From the NCBI RefSeq assembly GCF_010093815.1, contig NW_022985560.1, positions 307,501 through 371,500 on the forward strand: a DNA stretch of 64,000 nucleotides, written 5' to 3'. Position numbers and translations under genes: made by a program. The notes beneath the pieces are model-generated. The model did no database searches. It had not been told where the DNA came from and saw only the letters and a list, made by a program, of their open reading frames with translations. Source of the stretch: Pseudovirgaria hyperparasitica. Its lineage: Eukaryota; Ascomycota; Dothideomycetes; Acrospermales; Acrospermaceae. The number at the start of each line of letters is the position of its first letter. Positions within the stretch are counted from its first letter, which is position 1. This document shows positions 24,867 through 37,390 of the stretch, in pieces.

Positions 24867-27800
24867 ATGCCTCAGGGAAGTCAGGACTCGCCATTGTTAG
24901 CCTTGAGGTCAACTGGCAGAGATGAATTTCCTTCTGCTACTGCTACGTCGCAAGCTAGCCAATACGCGAACACTTCACGTCAATCACAGAACTCAGCAAG
25001 TCACTGTGAACATGATCTGTATGAGCGGCCCGGCGAACTTCCAGAGGATCCTATCATCATCACATCGAACCCCCCCAAATCGAACTATTCCCCCAATGCC
25101 GCCCCATCAGCAACCAATAATTACTTTCCGATAGATAGCGTTCATTTTCCAGGACTAAGGACAGGTGACGTTGTCATCCCTCTTACCTTTCTGAACAACT
25201 TTGCCTTCAACAATGACCCTCCTGAAGCACGCCATGCCAAGTTTGTGAAGCACGTATTGCAACACCTCTTCACTAGTCAAGATCGAGAGGAATTTAAGCT
25301 TGGCGGCACGGTCTTCGAAATAGTTCATCTGCACACAGAGAAGCTCGTCGTCGCCGGCGATCCTTTTCATGTTCTTCTATACGAAGAAAATGGAATGCTC
25401 CGGATCATGGACCTTCACGACCTTAATGCCCAGCGCGAGGAAGAGCTTAGTCACGACCAAGGTGAAGCTGCGCTCATCAAACGCGCCTTGATTGCACACC
25501 GCCAAGATAGACTTTCTCACCCCGTTCCTATTGATCCTAAGGGAAAGAAGCGGAGTAACGAAGACCTAGACATGCCATCGCTCCGAAGAATTGCCAAATA
25601 TGCGGAAAGGATGGAAGAGCAGGAAGCCACAGAATTGGTCCCCTCAACAGCTCACTCCACAGACCAGCAGGACAACCATAAAGCTGTGAGCGAACCTGCG
25701 CACTCTTTTCTGCAAGTCCGGTTTCGAAAGTGTAGCCAAGCAGCCCGGGTTCTACGACTTGTTTACAGTAGGCTTAAGAAAGCAGATCTTATACCGACAT
25801 TGTTGAAAGTTTCGGCAACTAGTCGACGACTTAAGAGAGGTGAAATCTCCGATGTCATTACATGTGTAATCGAGTCTCATAGAGCCGCATGGGAAGTCAT
25901 AGACAAGCCGTATGCACGTGCCGAGCAAGAATACCGATATCGCCAAGGAGAGGCAGTTCCAGACGGTGACCGGGGACATGGTCTTCTAACAGAAGCTTTT
26001 TCTCGGGTGGCCCATCTTAAGACTCGTCTGTATTTGTATATCACCGCCATTGAAGGTCAAAGCTGGAGTGGTACCTTCCAAATTCAAAAGCAATGTGAGA
26101 CCATCGGGAGCACTGTGAAGAGCCTCGAGCTTGCTCAGTGGTGGCTCGGTGAGTTGACGTGCCAAGAAGAGCTGGCAAACTCACGCAAAGAGAAAGCGCA
26201 CAACGTTTCCCGCAAGCTTCGAAAGACGTACCATATTGGATCTACAGATGATTCCCAGGCCACTGAAGCCATAACAGAAGATCTGATTGGTATTCTGTAT
26301 CATGACCGCAAGAGTTCTGAAGACTCTATTCAGTTCTCTAGCAACGAGCAGGTGCCATCTGGCAATCCCTTTACAAATCTACCTAGAAACTGTCATCTGG
26401 ACACTCCACCAGCAGCCATGAATGACAATCTTGGGGAAAGGCCCGTCTCTTCATCAGTTTCTGACGAGGTCGCTGCCAAGGCAAACAGGTCTTCGAGCAA
26501 TCACACTATTGCCACCACTGAACCTGGAAATAGTGGTTCGAAACCATACTGGGATTCATCGGCAGCTGAAATTGAGGCCTGGGACGTTGGTAAACTTCCG
26601 TCATTTCGAAATTTCAGATTCCTGACAAAATTGGTACACACTATTCCGAAACATGTTGTGAAAGACCTACAGTTACTATTTCGCAACACTGGTGATTCAA
26701 AAAGAGTGCGGGCTGATAGTTGTGCTCGACTCATTGTATTGCTTATGCACGGACAGCGCCCTTGTGATCCATCGGAAGAGGCCACAAGGACGGTAATTCA
26801 TATCCGGATGGCCTATGAGACCGGCGACACTGGTCTATTATTCAACCCCGACACACAACCTGACTACGATGGTTTTCTTCGCGGTATTGGCAGGTCTAAC
26901 ACCCTTCGGGTTTGGCGCGTCTTTCTCGATATCTTTGTGAACGTTTTGCATGCATGGAAGGAACCAACAGCTGCCTACGCGAATCTTCACTCCTCTGAGA
27001 ACCCAATGCCGACTATGGACCCTCCCAGTCGTCGTTCGCTCAATTCTTACTTTCGCGTTGTTGGAACATTGACCGACGATATGGCCAAGAACCAATCTAT
27101 AGCATTGGAGCGGTTCCAGAGTCACATGCGTGACAGGGAACCCGATTCAGAAGACATTGAAGAACTACTGGAAAAGCGCCCAGAGTACCGAGACTATGAA
27201 CATGACCTAGTCGTCCTTAATCCGATGGCTAACGTAGATGAGTACGTTGTAATGTCTCAGGACAAGAAAACTTCTAGAGACCCGCCGTTGAAACGCCACC
27301 AGGTTGAGGGACTGCGTTTCCTTTGGCGAGAGATCGTCGAGGCGAAGGAACAAGAAGGATGCTTGCTTGCTCATACAATGGGTTTAGGAAAGTCTCGGCA
27401 GATGTAAGTCGCGATATATCACACGATTTACGATTACTAAACTGGTGCCAGCATCGAATTCCTCCAAGTCCTACAGGAGTCTGCCAATTCTTCTAATACG
27501 AATATAGCACAACTCGTACCGCCACATCTTTCAGAAGTCCGAGCTTTGCTACTCTGCCCAGCATCCGTTGTGGAGAACTGGTTTCATGAGCATAATAAAT
27601 GGGGTATCGAATTAGAAGTCGTCGGCGGTCATATTATCCATACTATCAAAGCTATGGGAGGTACGTCACTTACACAGTTGAGATTAGACAAGATAAGATA
27701 CTGGAACACTCACGGTGGGCTGTTGATCCTGAGCTATGACATGTTTGTCGGCTACACCAAGCCGGCGGCAGAAAGTGATACCGTCTGGAAGCCAACTGCG

Positions 27801-29474
27801 CCAAGAGCGAAACCTGAAAGCCAAATGACCCAAAAGCAACGCGACAATAAAGCGGCGCGAGAAAGTCGTGCAAAGAACAAAGCCGTCAAAGAGGAAATAC
27901 AACTTGAAGAGATCAAGACGCTGCTTCTCGACGCTCCAAATCTGGTCATCGCAGACGAGTCGCAGAGGCTGAAAAACATGGACTCAGTAATTGCACAGTG
28001 TGCTAGCAGATTTCGAACCAAGAGTCGAATAGCTCTCACCGGTACTCCGCTCTCTAACAACTTGGGAGAATATTACTCCAGCATCAATTGGATTGCGCCC
28101 GGATATCTAGGTGACGCTCAAGATTTCAAGAGGCTGTACCAAAGACCAATCGAACAAGGTCTCTACAAGGACAGTGGGAAGGCATTATTCAAGAGATCTC
28201 GAGAAGTTCTGACCGTGTTGAGGGAAACCATCCGTCCAAAAATTCATCGCCGCGAGATTACATCATTAGAGGAACACATCCCCGGCAAAGTTGAGTTCAT
28301 TATCACGCTGCCACTTACGCCTATCCAACGTAAAACATACACCGACTTCGTCAGAGGACTTCATTGCGATGAGACAGAGAATAACTTCCGCATCTTCGGC
28401 TGGCTCTCCGCCCTGGCATATTTGAACACGCATCCTCAGTTTTTCCTAGAGAGACTAAAGGAACGCAAGCGCATACAACGCGAGGCCGCTATTCCCGCCA
28501 TGACTACGAGAGACAGTCATGGCCGCCTACCCGACGTCAACTTGGAAAGTGATACACCACTCGCACTATCGTCATTGTCCATCCCACCAAGGCTTATGGA
28601 TACACTCGAGAAAGATCTATCGGCGGTAGCAGACTTGGAAAGCTCTGTAAACTCATGGAAACTTGAAATGCTTCTAGAGATTCTTCGGTATTGCTCAACC
28701 ATTAAAGATAAAGTATTGGTATTCAGCCAATACAAGACGACCCTTAGATTCCTTCAGCGACACATAGAGAACATCAATCTCCCGTGTTTCGTCCTGGATG
28801 GAGATGTGTCTCATGAGAAGCGTCTTGAAGACATCCATGAGTTTAATACGAGCGTTGATTGGTCCGTCTACCTTGTTTCAACGTTGGCTGGAGGCACAGG
28901 CCTCAACATGTATGCTGCTAACCGGGTCATTACCTTCGACCACCACTTCAATCCCGCCATGGAGGAGCAGGCCATCGGGAGAGCATATCGTCTTGGCCAG
29001 ACGAAGAAGACGTTCGTTTATCACCTCGCTCTAGGTAATACGTTCGAGACTGCGCTGCACATCACGCAAGTGTACAAGCAGCAGCTTGCGGCACGGGCTG
29101 TGGATGGTCAGGCGCCGTTGCCTCAAGCAAACCACGTCAAGGAGTACCTTTTCGTACCGGTTGAGGACGGTGATCCTGGCTCCATTGTCTGCGCCGGCGC
29201 GGATGAGAGCGTGTTGGGGCCGATCTCGGCCGTCAAAAAGATCCCCATCTTGGGGGTCCTGACGACGGACGAGTATCGGCGCCTCAACCCAGAGGAGGCG
29301 GTGGATGACGGGCCGGAGAGTGTGGCGGTGGAGATGGGGAAGTGGGGGGGAAGTGAGATGGTGTTGGCCCTGCGGAGGAGGGCCGGGGAGGGGATGGAGG
29401 AGGAAGGAAGAGAGGAGACCGGGGCCCCAGCGGTCCTAGACTCCGAGTCTATGGAGGAGGACTTAGATATCTAG
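24867..29474 (+). CDS. Large SNF2-family helicase (RAD54/ATRX-like)
   Basis: Predicted nuclear DNA translocase of the Rad54-like group. Two exons, 24867-27403 and 27452-29474, are joined over a 48 bp intron placed directly after Walker A (1519 aa). The first 800 residues carry no recognised domain and include disordered and helical stretches. The ATPase begins near 820 (LKRHQVEGLRFLW); Walker A is HTMGLGKSRQ near 838-846, with Ser in place of the common Thr. The Walker B box reads ADESQRLKN near 1012, DESQ where relatives have DEGH or DEAH. Motif III is ALTGTPLSNN; the second lobe has STLAGGTGLNM and QAIGRAYRLGQ near 1352. The C-terminus is acidic. The start is the first ATG of the frame; upstream sequence is probably leader. 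Reading LAHTMGLGK resembles ATRX. The precise orthologue is unresolved. Confidence 0.88.
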
Positions 29475-30424
29475 GTCGCCGGGGCAGGAGAGTGTACGAT
29501 ATGTAGTAGATAGACCGACGGGTCTCTAAACTCAAAAACATGCAGAACCTTGTCCGAGTAGCGACTTTCCGCTGCTTGTTCCATTTGTGAAGTGTTTTAT
29601 TCTGTGGCCAACAGATTTTCGCGCTGCTCCCACCTTCAAGCAGAGACATACGTTGAATTACTAATTGAGGTTATTTTATACGTGCCTAGAGATGAGACCC
29701 AAGGCATAAAGAGGGTATCAGTCAACGAAGTCAGTCATGTGTGGTTGACGCCCACATTATCGCGGATAGAGGCCTACTCTACAAGAACTTCCTCTACGTT
29801 TCCGCTGCGTTTTTGATAACAATAGAGGATATATAACATTCCACTGGAATCAAGTGGCTCGGATGCTGTGTAGAGTCGTACTCACGAAGTAGACAGTCAC
29901 GTTCGGTAGCACAAACATCATGAATACAGGCTTGATCTTGTACAAATCTCATGTGTGTAACGAACCTGAATTGTTCATATCCAAAGGAGCATACATAGCA
30001 TTCTATGGCGAGGACGCGACACCAATCTCGGGTATATTTAGCCCACCAACTGTGTCATTCGTGATTGAGGCACTAAATGATACCTTGTATAGTCCTGCTA
30101 TATAAGGATTTTCGGCTCCCGACAACCATGGTTACTGTTACCCTTATCCAGCCTATACAGTGCTATTTTACCCATAAGGAACATAATATCATGTAGGGGG
30201 AAGCGCAGGAAGTGAATAATTCGCGTTCAATACCTCAAAATTTGCCCCCGAAACGTACATGTACGCAGTTGTTCACTGTTAATCGCCTCAGATATATCGT
30301 ACCCAATGCACCAGATTATGCCCTACTTCTAGTAACAGGTCTTAGCTCGAAGTAGGTAGGAACTTCTGGAATGAGTTTTCCATGTTGGAGACCTCATATT
30401 TTGGTAAGTGATTCCCAAAGCTGC
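29475..30424. other. Convergent intergenic region
   Basis: Between the 3' ends of the SNF2-like gene and the Zn2Cys6 regulator. Composition is mixed, with short AT-rich tracts; no gene, repeat or RNA gene is supported. Confidence 0.4.
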
Positions 30425-32342
30425 TCATCTCTTCGCACCATTACACCCCCAAATACTCTTCAGGTAATTCTGTACCAACTGTGTTGGCCATCCATGTTTG
30501 TTCTCGTGTAACTCCAACATTTCTAAAATGGAATCTTGCTCCCGTTGGAGTCCTTCACCGATGAAATGTTCGCCGCACAGCTTCACGATTGCCGTAGACA
30601 TTATCATTGCAGATGCAAGGTGCATATTACACAGCGCTATCCCGCATATTGCTCGTACATGATAACGTACACGTTCATCGACTTCCTTGAGTGCTTGTGC
30701 TGCTCGTCGGAGGTTGTGGATGCCACCACCGGCGGATGGGTAGCCAGTCTGCAGGGACGGGTCGTGTGACACGAGGAGGATGAGGCAGACGTGTAAATGC
30801 ATGGCGCTCATAATTTGGATGGGGCGGTGGAAGTAGATCAATGGAAATGGGCTGTCCGGCGGTGGTTTCTCCTCGTACATGGGCTTGAAGTGCGTTGGTT
30901 GAAGGGCGTCCCATTTCTTCGCGTACTCCATATGTCGGTTCCATTCACCTTGGCTTTGTACCTTATCCTGGGTATCATTGCCGTAGCAAAAGGCTAGAAT
31001 GTCCATACAATGCAAGATTATACGGAAAGCCCATGTGCGATCGTCTGCAGGTGCAAATGAACGGTCGAAAGCGCTATCGAGATCTAAGAATGGTGCGGTC
31101 GGACGTTGGGCCATGAGTGCTGCAGTCACTTCTTGATGCAACGCAATGCATATGGCGGCTTGGTGTAGACCCCCGTTCGCGATGGCAGCGCTCATCTGTG
31201 CATTCATGAGAAGCTGTACGCCCTTGAGTTGGCGTTCGTTGTCGTATCCCGTGAGTGAAACTGCGACTGGTCAGCTCGTTCGATGTCCGCAGCTGCATAA
31301 ACAAACCATCAAGCTCTTCTAGCAATCTGAGGACGACCGTCGCACATAACAGGTCGACGTCGTTGATCGCATTTGATTCTCGGACCATTGGAGAGATTGC
31401 ATCGAGCACCTTCCGTGAGTACCCGTCGGACACATAGGGATCAAAATCACCGATGCGACTCAGATGCCGCGCCGAAAGCGCAAAGATAGCTTGTTGAAGT
31501 GTTGGGCAACTCGCCGCCCGGTAAGGCAAAACGAAAGTAAAATGCCGGTCTGGGTCAAGCACATCCATGAACTTACCAATGACTTGGACATAGTGTTGCA
31601 TGAGATAAGCCTCTTGTGCAGATTGCAACGACCAACGAGAGAAGCTTGACGAATCGGTATTGGGTCCTATAATGAGGTAAGAACTCGCAATTGACGAAGG
31701 CTTGGTGTCAGAGTTTGGCGGAGACCGAGTCCATTCAGATGACCTAAGTCCACCTCTAGATGAGTACTCTCGAACTTCTGCCGGACCAGCTGAGGCCCTC
31801 GAAGATGTAGCAGGTGACTGCAATGTCGACTGAGGAAGAGGTGATATCACTGCATGAGAAGTGGCAGGTCTATCGCGCCCTGCGCTTGACACTTCAGCGG
31901 CAAGTCTCTGGCGTAGATTTTCCGCATCAGGACGAGTTGAAGCCGTCCAAGCATCATCTTCATGACCGTAGGTCGTTCGTAGCTCTTGAGTGTCGTCTAT
32001 CCAGTGTACTACATATGTGTGAGCAACAGGTCAGGGTAGCAGCGGTACTGTCTTACGATTCTTCGCAGGTTTTACCCATACTTGCCCCTGATCAAATTCC
32101 TGCTGACGTTTACCAGTCCCTCGAGCGGGCGCCACGCTGGGATTGTCACCATGCCGGAATTGTATTGAATCCTTGATGCAAGTGAAGCTGTGAGAAATGC
32201 AATTCACACAACTATCCTCATTGCTAACTATATAACATAAGCGTTTTTTCCACGATGGTCTTCGTGTGTATCTACTGGTGATGCATTTGATATGTCGATC
32301 TCGGCATGGGAGGCTGCATCCATGGGTCAGACAAGGTGCTAG
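30425..32342 (-). CDS. Zn2Cys6 fungal transcription regulator (5' end unresolved)
   Basis: Predicted nuclear DNA-binding regulator. Exons supported from the 3' end are 30425-31260, 31307-32008, 32057-32227 and a first visible exon from 32276 rightwards, with introns of 46, 48 and 48 bp; all joins keep frame. The zinc cluster is split by an intron: CRDRHIKC before it, then CVNCISHSFTC, giving the canonical C-x6-C and C-x2-C-x6-C parts. The first pair reads C-SLP-C, one residue longer than the usual C-x2-C. Downstream lies the linker QFRHGDNPS, which is typical of this group, then a Ser-rich region and a helical regulatory domain (SSFSRWSLQSAQEAYLMQHY, LPYRAASCPTLQQAIFALSA, GYDNERQLKGVQLL) of the Fungal_trans_2 kind. 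No start codon was found; a further 5' exon is likely. Target genes are unknown. Confidence 0.68.
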
Positions 32343-33837
32343 CTTTGTTTATGAATACGGATCTTTCTCTCCTACCAACAGTTTGACCTGCCCTTTGGCA
32401 CCTCAACGGAGGTCATACGGATCGACCCATCTATGGAACATGGAGAATTGATAATGTGAATCCGAACAGATTCATCGCCTGACTTTTCTCAACCCTGCGG
32501 GGTAAGTAGCCGCTTGGGGAAATCCCGGCCGGGATCAAATGCCGAATGCACTCATTCGGCAACCTTTTGCGAGGACGTAGCCAGTACTCCATGGATCGGC
32601 TTGTGATTGCTCATTTCAGTTGCCGAGCTGCCCAAATGCCAGCATACTAGTATCAGTCAGGTTTCGTTCTCGAACGACGATACTCATCTTCATGGTGAAT
32701 AATCCTGATACTCAGAGCTCATGACCATTTAATTATGGAGAACTAAGAGTGTCCAATCAACATTTTGTCTACAGGGCACCGACCGGGGAACAGCAAAAGA
32801 ATATTATTTTGGCGACATTCTGGGCAGTCCTTATCTAACATCCAACAACACTACCAGGTTTTCGTTCGTGCCGGCGAATAGTCTGAGATATTGTTGAACA
32901 AGCCTTTGGTCTGTTGGAATAGATCGATATGACATTGACGCCAACGCGTTAAGGGCGATATCGTAAGGAGTAGCCGTGCACTGTGTTGGCTGTGCTTTTA
33001 ACATATTGCCACGGACTCTGATCGTACATACTCGATCAATACTGGGTTATTATCAGTCTCATCATCTCACTACCGTTATAGGAGGCTATATATCGATGTT
33101 GTCACCATAAATTTAGTGGCGAAGCTCAGAAATTCGTGGTCGATAGTGGGATGATATTTGGCGTTTTACGGCCAAGTTGGCCCCGACCATCACAACACGT
33201 GCCTTAGGATAAACGTCGCGAGATTGGTATTGTAGACTACCGAAAAGGCAGACCGAACAGTTATTAGTGTAGGTGACAAAAATATCTTTCCGAAAGATGA
33301 AATATTTGTAGAGAACATTCACAATGTCAAGCTCTCATCACAAAACACCATTCTCCGAGTAGTCGCGCACGTTACTTTGATGGCTAGGCAGGATTTTTTA
33401 ACAGACTAGGTGCAGCTTCGAGCCCGAGAATATTTGCTCATAGAGAGAAGGGCACAAGGCTGTTTTTGACCCCGGTGGATGTGATGATGACGACGATGAG
33501 CCGGAGATAGGGGCGAAGAGCCTAGCGACCGGAGGGCCTGTAATTCTGATGACGTACTAAGGAAGCAATCACTGGTATATACTCCTCAGGGAGAGCTTGG
33601 AGGCTAAGGATTGCCAAAAGTGCCTCTCGATGCTACAGTACGTTCCGCTCTTCTGAGTCTGCTCAACGTCGTCTAAAGGCGGGTATTTCGAAGAGCGGCT
33701 TCGGTTGTCCCAATATGCCACCACCAACGCCAGTAACGCTTTACGCCGGATCTTATAGACCAACCTTACAATGCACCATATCCCGAAATGAAAACGATGC
33801 CCAATAAATTGTATGTGATTTTCGCTTCGAAGTAAGC
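32343..33837. other. Intergenic, no gene seen
   Basis: About 1.5 kb between the regulator and the derlin gene. It should contain the missing 5' end and promoter of the regulator. I see no tRNA, repeat or further gene. Confidence 0.4.
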
Positions 33838-34752
33838 TCATAGTGCATCCTCTGCTGCCGGAGGGGGCGGTGGGCCTCGCATTGCAGCAGCACCAGCGAG
33901 ATCGTGCCCTTCTGTTGCAGCCTCGTCCCCTGTTTGTTCTGGCACAGGACGCCCTTCGAACATCCATACCCACCATTGTGGAGGGTCAAACGGCTTCTGG
34001 CCGTTATGCAGGGGCGGGTAGACATCATTGAAGAAGTACCATACTAGATACACATTAGCTTCTCGTTGTTTCCAGAGATCTTATGCCCACTAGCTTACTA
34101 TGTCCGATCACAATTCCACACATTTCATCCTTCGGAACAGTCTCATGTAGCACGAAGCTAAACACCAGCAGTACCCAGGGCAGGTACGGCGCTCGGAAGA
34201 CAAGCAGTCCGAAGAAATTGAGCCTCACATCAGGATTTTTACGACTCCAGACATACACCAATATACTGGACAGCGCAGAACCCAAGAAAGCCATATTAAA
34301 GAGCGGCGCGATGCATAGTAGGGCTGTGATGGAGTATGCCAGCAACCACGAGAAGCGTGCTGGCGACCGGCCTGAAGACTCCTCCAGGAGGCGTGAATAC
34401 CGTTGAAGGAAGAATAGATGAAATACGAGGTCTATCGATAATGGCCCATAATAGAAGAATGTGGTAATGAGTCTCCAGTACTATGTGCCAGGCCTCGTCA
34501 GTACCTGTCAACTATAGGGCGTGCTCGCTGCCAGTCGCATGACGAAGCGCTTCAGTGTGGACGTACCTGCGATTTATACCATACAGTTCGAAAACTGTAG
34601 AAGAGTTGGAAGGGCGTAAGGACATGGCATTGTACAAGTACGCTCGCCGCGAGCGTCGCTGTGGTCCACCATCTCGTACACACAGGCATTTCGTAGAACC
34701 ACTGTTCCAGGGGAAATTGACCGATCATGCCGTTTCCACCGACCATAGCCAT
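33838..34752 (-). CDS. DER1: Derlin (Der1-like ERAD membrane protein)
   Basis: Multi-pass ER membrane protein of the rhomboid pseudoprotease family that helps retrotranslocate misfolded proteins for degradation. Exons are 34567-34752, 34099-34480 and 33838-34043 (774 nt, 257 aa), with introns of 86 and 55 bp. The N-terminus has the family start (EQWFYEMPVCTRWWTT), followed by YWRLITTFFYYGPLSIDLVF. Hydrophobic segments then run through LLAYSITALLCIAPLF, SALSSILVYVWSR, FFGLLVFRAPYLPWVLLVFS and GHIWYFFNDVYP. The C-terminal cytosolic tail is Pro/Ala-rich and ends in AAEDAL. No serine-histidine protease pair is present, as expected for derlins. Whether it is the Der1 or Dfm1 type is not decided here. 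Divergent from the CENP-A gene, 737 bp apart. Confidence 0.92.
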
Positions 34753-35489
34753 GATGGATGACTAGAGCGCCAGTTTTTGCGTATATTTAGAGCGTAAATG
34801 CGCTGTTCGAAAGTCGTTGGAAGGGGGATGGGAGCAGCGGACGCCGCTGGAGGTGAGATTGGAGGTTGGACGAAGCAGAGCAGGGCCACCAAAATAATGG
34901 GTATATTGTGAAGTGAGCGAGAATAGATATGTTTGTGACTGCTTCAAATTCAGTAAGCTGTACGAATAACGAGCAGCACAGAAGTTTGAGCAAAATCGAT
35001 TCTTTATCAGTCACAAGTATCTTACACGTTTCCTCACTCACAACCTCCCCAAAGCACCCGCGCTCGTCATCGGCTCTAAGACAGAGCTAACCCGCAAAGG
35101 AAAGGTCACTGTGGAGTTGCCATCTGCCAGAGGTACTCATCAGCCACAGCCAAGCTCGGTCCCGGGCGGCAGCACATTTCGCCGACATCCACCTCAGCCA
35201 CATCTTTTCCATCACCGGGTTAACACCACGATATCGCGATAAATGAGCCTTGCCCGCTCTCCACGCTTCGTCAGCGCGACCCCTCCACTGTGCATGTCCT
35301 TCTTTAGATACACCTCGACCGGAGTTACCACAAAGTTGCCACACGACACAAATACACGACGCGTAAACAGCCTCACTCCTACGACCCGACGCGTCGCGAC
35401 CAGCCACATCGCGACTCTCGTACGGCGCATCATCCACACCACCAACCAGTACTGCTCCACACCTGATTGTCCACACAGAACACGTCGCT
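34753..35489. promoter_or_regulatory. Divergent derlin/CENP-A promoter region
   Basis: Both 5' flanks lie here. A long open frame on the minus strand at 35087-35617 overlaps the CENP-A first exon and has no family resemblance, so it is treated as chance. No specific element is claimed. Confidence 0.5.
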
Positions 35490-36045
35490 ATGGCGCCGAA
35501 ACGGGGTGTCGTGCCAACAAGGGGAACATCGTCACGCGGCCGCGGTGGGCGCAGGAGCACAGGCGGTCGGTCGAGCCTAGGGAACAACCAACGTACGTCG
35601 ACGCCAGGAGCAAACATATACTTTGCCAGTTCTCGCCTCCTACCCTAGACGTGTTTCGGATTCTCCAAACCTTCTGAATTCATAATTGACCCCCTAAAAA
35701 GCAGGCGACCCTCTCCCGACCCCACGCAAAAAACACCGATATCGTCCGGGCACGCGCGCTCTAAAAGAAATCCGCGCATATCAGAAATCAACCGACCTGC
35801 TACTACGCAAACTGCCCTTCGCGCGGTTGGTGCGCGAAGTTGCGCTGTCCATGGTACCCAGCGGCGAAGTGATGCGGTGGCAGAGTCAAGCGATCCAGGC
35901 GTTGCAGGAGGCGGCGGAAGCGTTTCTGGTGCATTTGTTTGAGGATACGAATCTGTGTGCAATACATGCGAAGCGGGTGACAATTATGCAGAAAGATATC
36001 CAGTTGGCGAGGAGAATCCGGGGCAGTTGGGGGGGCTCGGGATAG
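35490..36045 (+). CDS. CSE4: Centromeric histone H3 variant CENP-A
   Basis: Replaces H3 in centromeric nucleosomes and founds the kinetochore. Exons are 35490-35592 and 35705-36045 (444 nt, 147 aa), split by a 112 bp intron. The N-terminal tail is short and basic ([16 protein letters not shown]), unlike canonical H3. The exon junction gives [17 protein letters not shown], leading into the H3-like block [20 protein letters not shown] and [11 protein letters not shown]. Loop 1 carries extra residues relative to H3 ([20 protein letters not shown]), a CENP-A hallmark. The fold ends with [24 protein letters not shown] followed by WGGSG instead of the H3 GERA end. Residue numbering puts the histone fold at about 55-140. 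The name follows the yeast gene; CENP-A or cnp1 are equivalents. Confidence 0.95.
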
Positions 36046-36968
36046 GGGCCAGGGTGAATAATGAGACGAGAGGAGGGGACTGTATGTACGAGTGTGTATA
36101 TGGGAGTGGTATGGATATGAGAGGTGCAGAGATACCTGATTCCTTTTCGCGTTGGGCAATTAGGACACACACATGGCGTTCACGGAACGGAGCATGTCTT
36201 GGTCGGATATATGTCCTTTCGAGTTACATTTTATTGCATTCCATTAGCCTTGAATCCACGCTAGAAGTACCTCCTTTGGTTAAAGTGATCATTCCTCCTA
36301 GCCCACACGATAATTGATTCTGAGTTTCCACACAGCTCAAAGGTGTGGAAATGTTTTCTTTGTATCATTGGGTGGAGTGCGTACAGCTGGAGATGAGCTC
36401 TGGTGTCGACGAGAACGGCGGTTTTTAGGCACGAGCGTGTGCGAAATCATCTCGACCACTGTTCTCCCTGCATATGTTTTGTTTTCCTCGCTCGTTGTAT
36501 CTCGGACTATTCGACCTTGAAACCATTTCACCCGGAATCTTTCGCAAGAAAAATTGCCAGGTTAGGAGTGCCTATACTGGTGTTAGACCTAGCGGATCTA
36601 TGCGCGTCCATAGGATTGGCTCAGCAGGCGTGCTGTCCTGTAGATGACCGGCGAATTGGCACGATAAGTCTCGAACAAGTGACCGACCCGATGTTCATGA
36701 CCGATCCTGTATGCCTGATTGGGCTCTAGCGACGCGACGATAAGTACTCGAGGACCGCGAGTTCTGAATGTGCGCAGTGTTAATTCTAGTCTTCTCAACT
36801 TTGGAAGCTGAGATGTCGTAGATCAGGAACGTCAAGGTGATCTTTGCCATCGAAGACGTGTCCTGTCAGAGCCAGGAGAGCTAGATTCTCAAACAAAAGT
36901 CTTTAGTCGGGCACTTGAGTATGATTGGGAATATATAGCACGCCCAGCGACCTATGACAGTGACGTGA
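36046..36968. other. Intergenic, no gene seen
   Basis: 3' flank of the CENP-A gene. Open frames here are short, lack family features and overlap on both strands. Nothing further is supported. Confidence 0.4.
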
Positions 36969-37390
36969 GCATATACAATCGGATACAATCCAAGGTCCTA
37001 GATTAGGATTGTATGATTAGTCACCCTAAAAGTTGAGATTGATTGTGTTAGATTGAATAAAGTGGTGTATACACCGGGGGCCCCATATTAGGCTACATTT
37101 AGGCATTCTTTATGCCTAAGGCTGCCATATTAGTGCCTAAGGCTTCCGTATTAGTGCCTTAGGCTAAAACATAGGCCTTAGGTAGAAATGATGCCTGAAT
37201 ATGGCCTAATATTAGGCCCGTAGCTATACCTAGGTATATACCTCACTTTATTCAATCTAACACAATCAATCTGACTAATCGGATTGAGATTGTACCGTCT
37301 TGGCAATCATTTTGAGGCGTGGATTGAGCTTGTATTCTCTATTAAAATTTTGGCCCAGATTGAGATTGCACAGATTCGGATTGTATATGC
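36969..37390. mobile_element. Foldback, MITE-like element
   Basis: A 422 bp non-coding element with long inverted ends. The outer ends are a perfect 12 bp inverted pair, GCATATACAATC at 36969-36980 and its complement at 37379-37390. An inner pair of about 36 bp (37036-37071 against 37236-37272) matches almost completely when one side is inverted, and GATTAGTCA at 37015-37023 pairs with 37272-37280. The centre contains repeated TTAGGC/GCCTAA words that are themselves partly palindromic. There is no coding capacity. This is typical of a non-autonomous DNA transposon, but no clear target duplication was found and the family is unknown. Confidence 0.7.

Noticed and set aside
35087-35617. 176-codon open frame on the minus strand
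   Set aside because: Overlaps CENP-A exon 1 in a GC-biased stretch and resembles nothing.
37080-37220. TTAGGC words resembling a telomeric repeat
   Set aside because: They alternate in orientation inside the foldback element and do not form a tandem array; fungal telomeres are normally TTAGGG.
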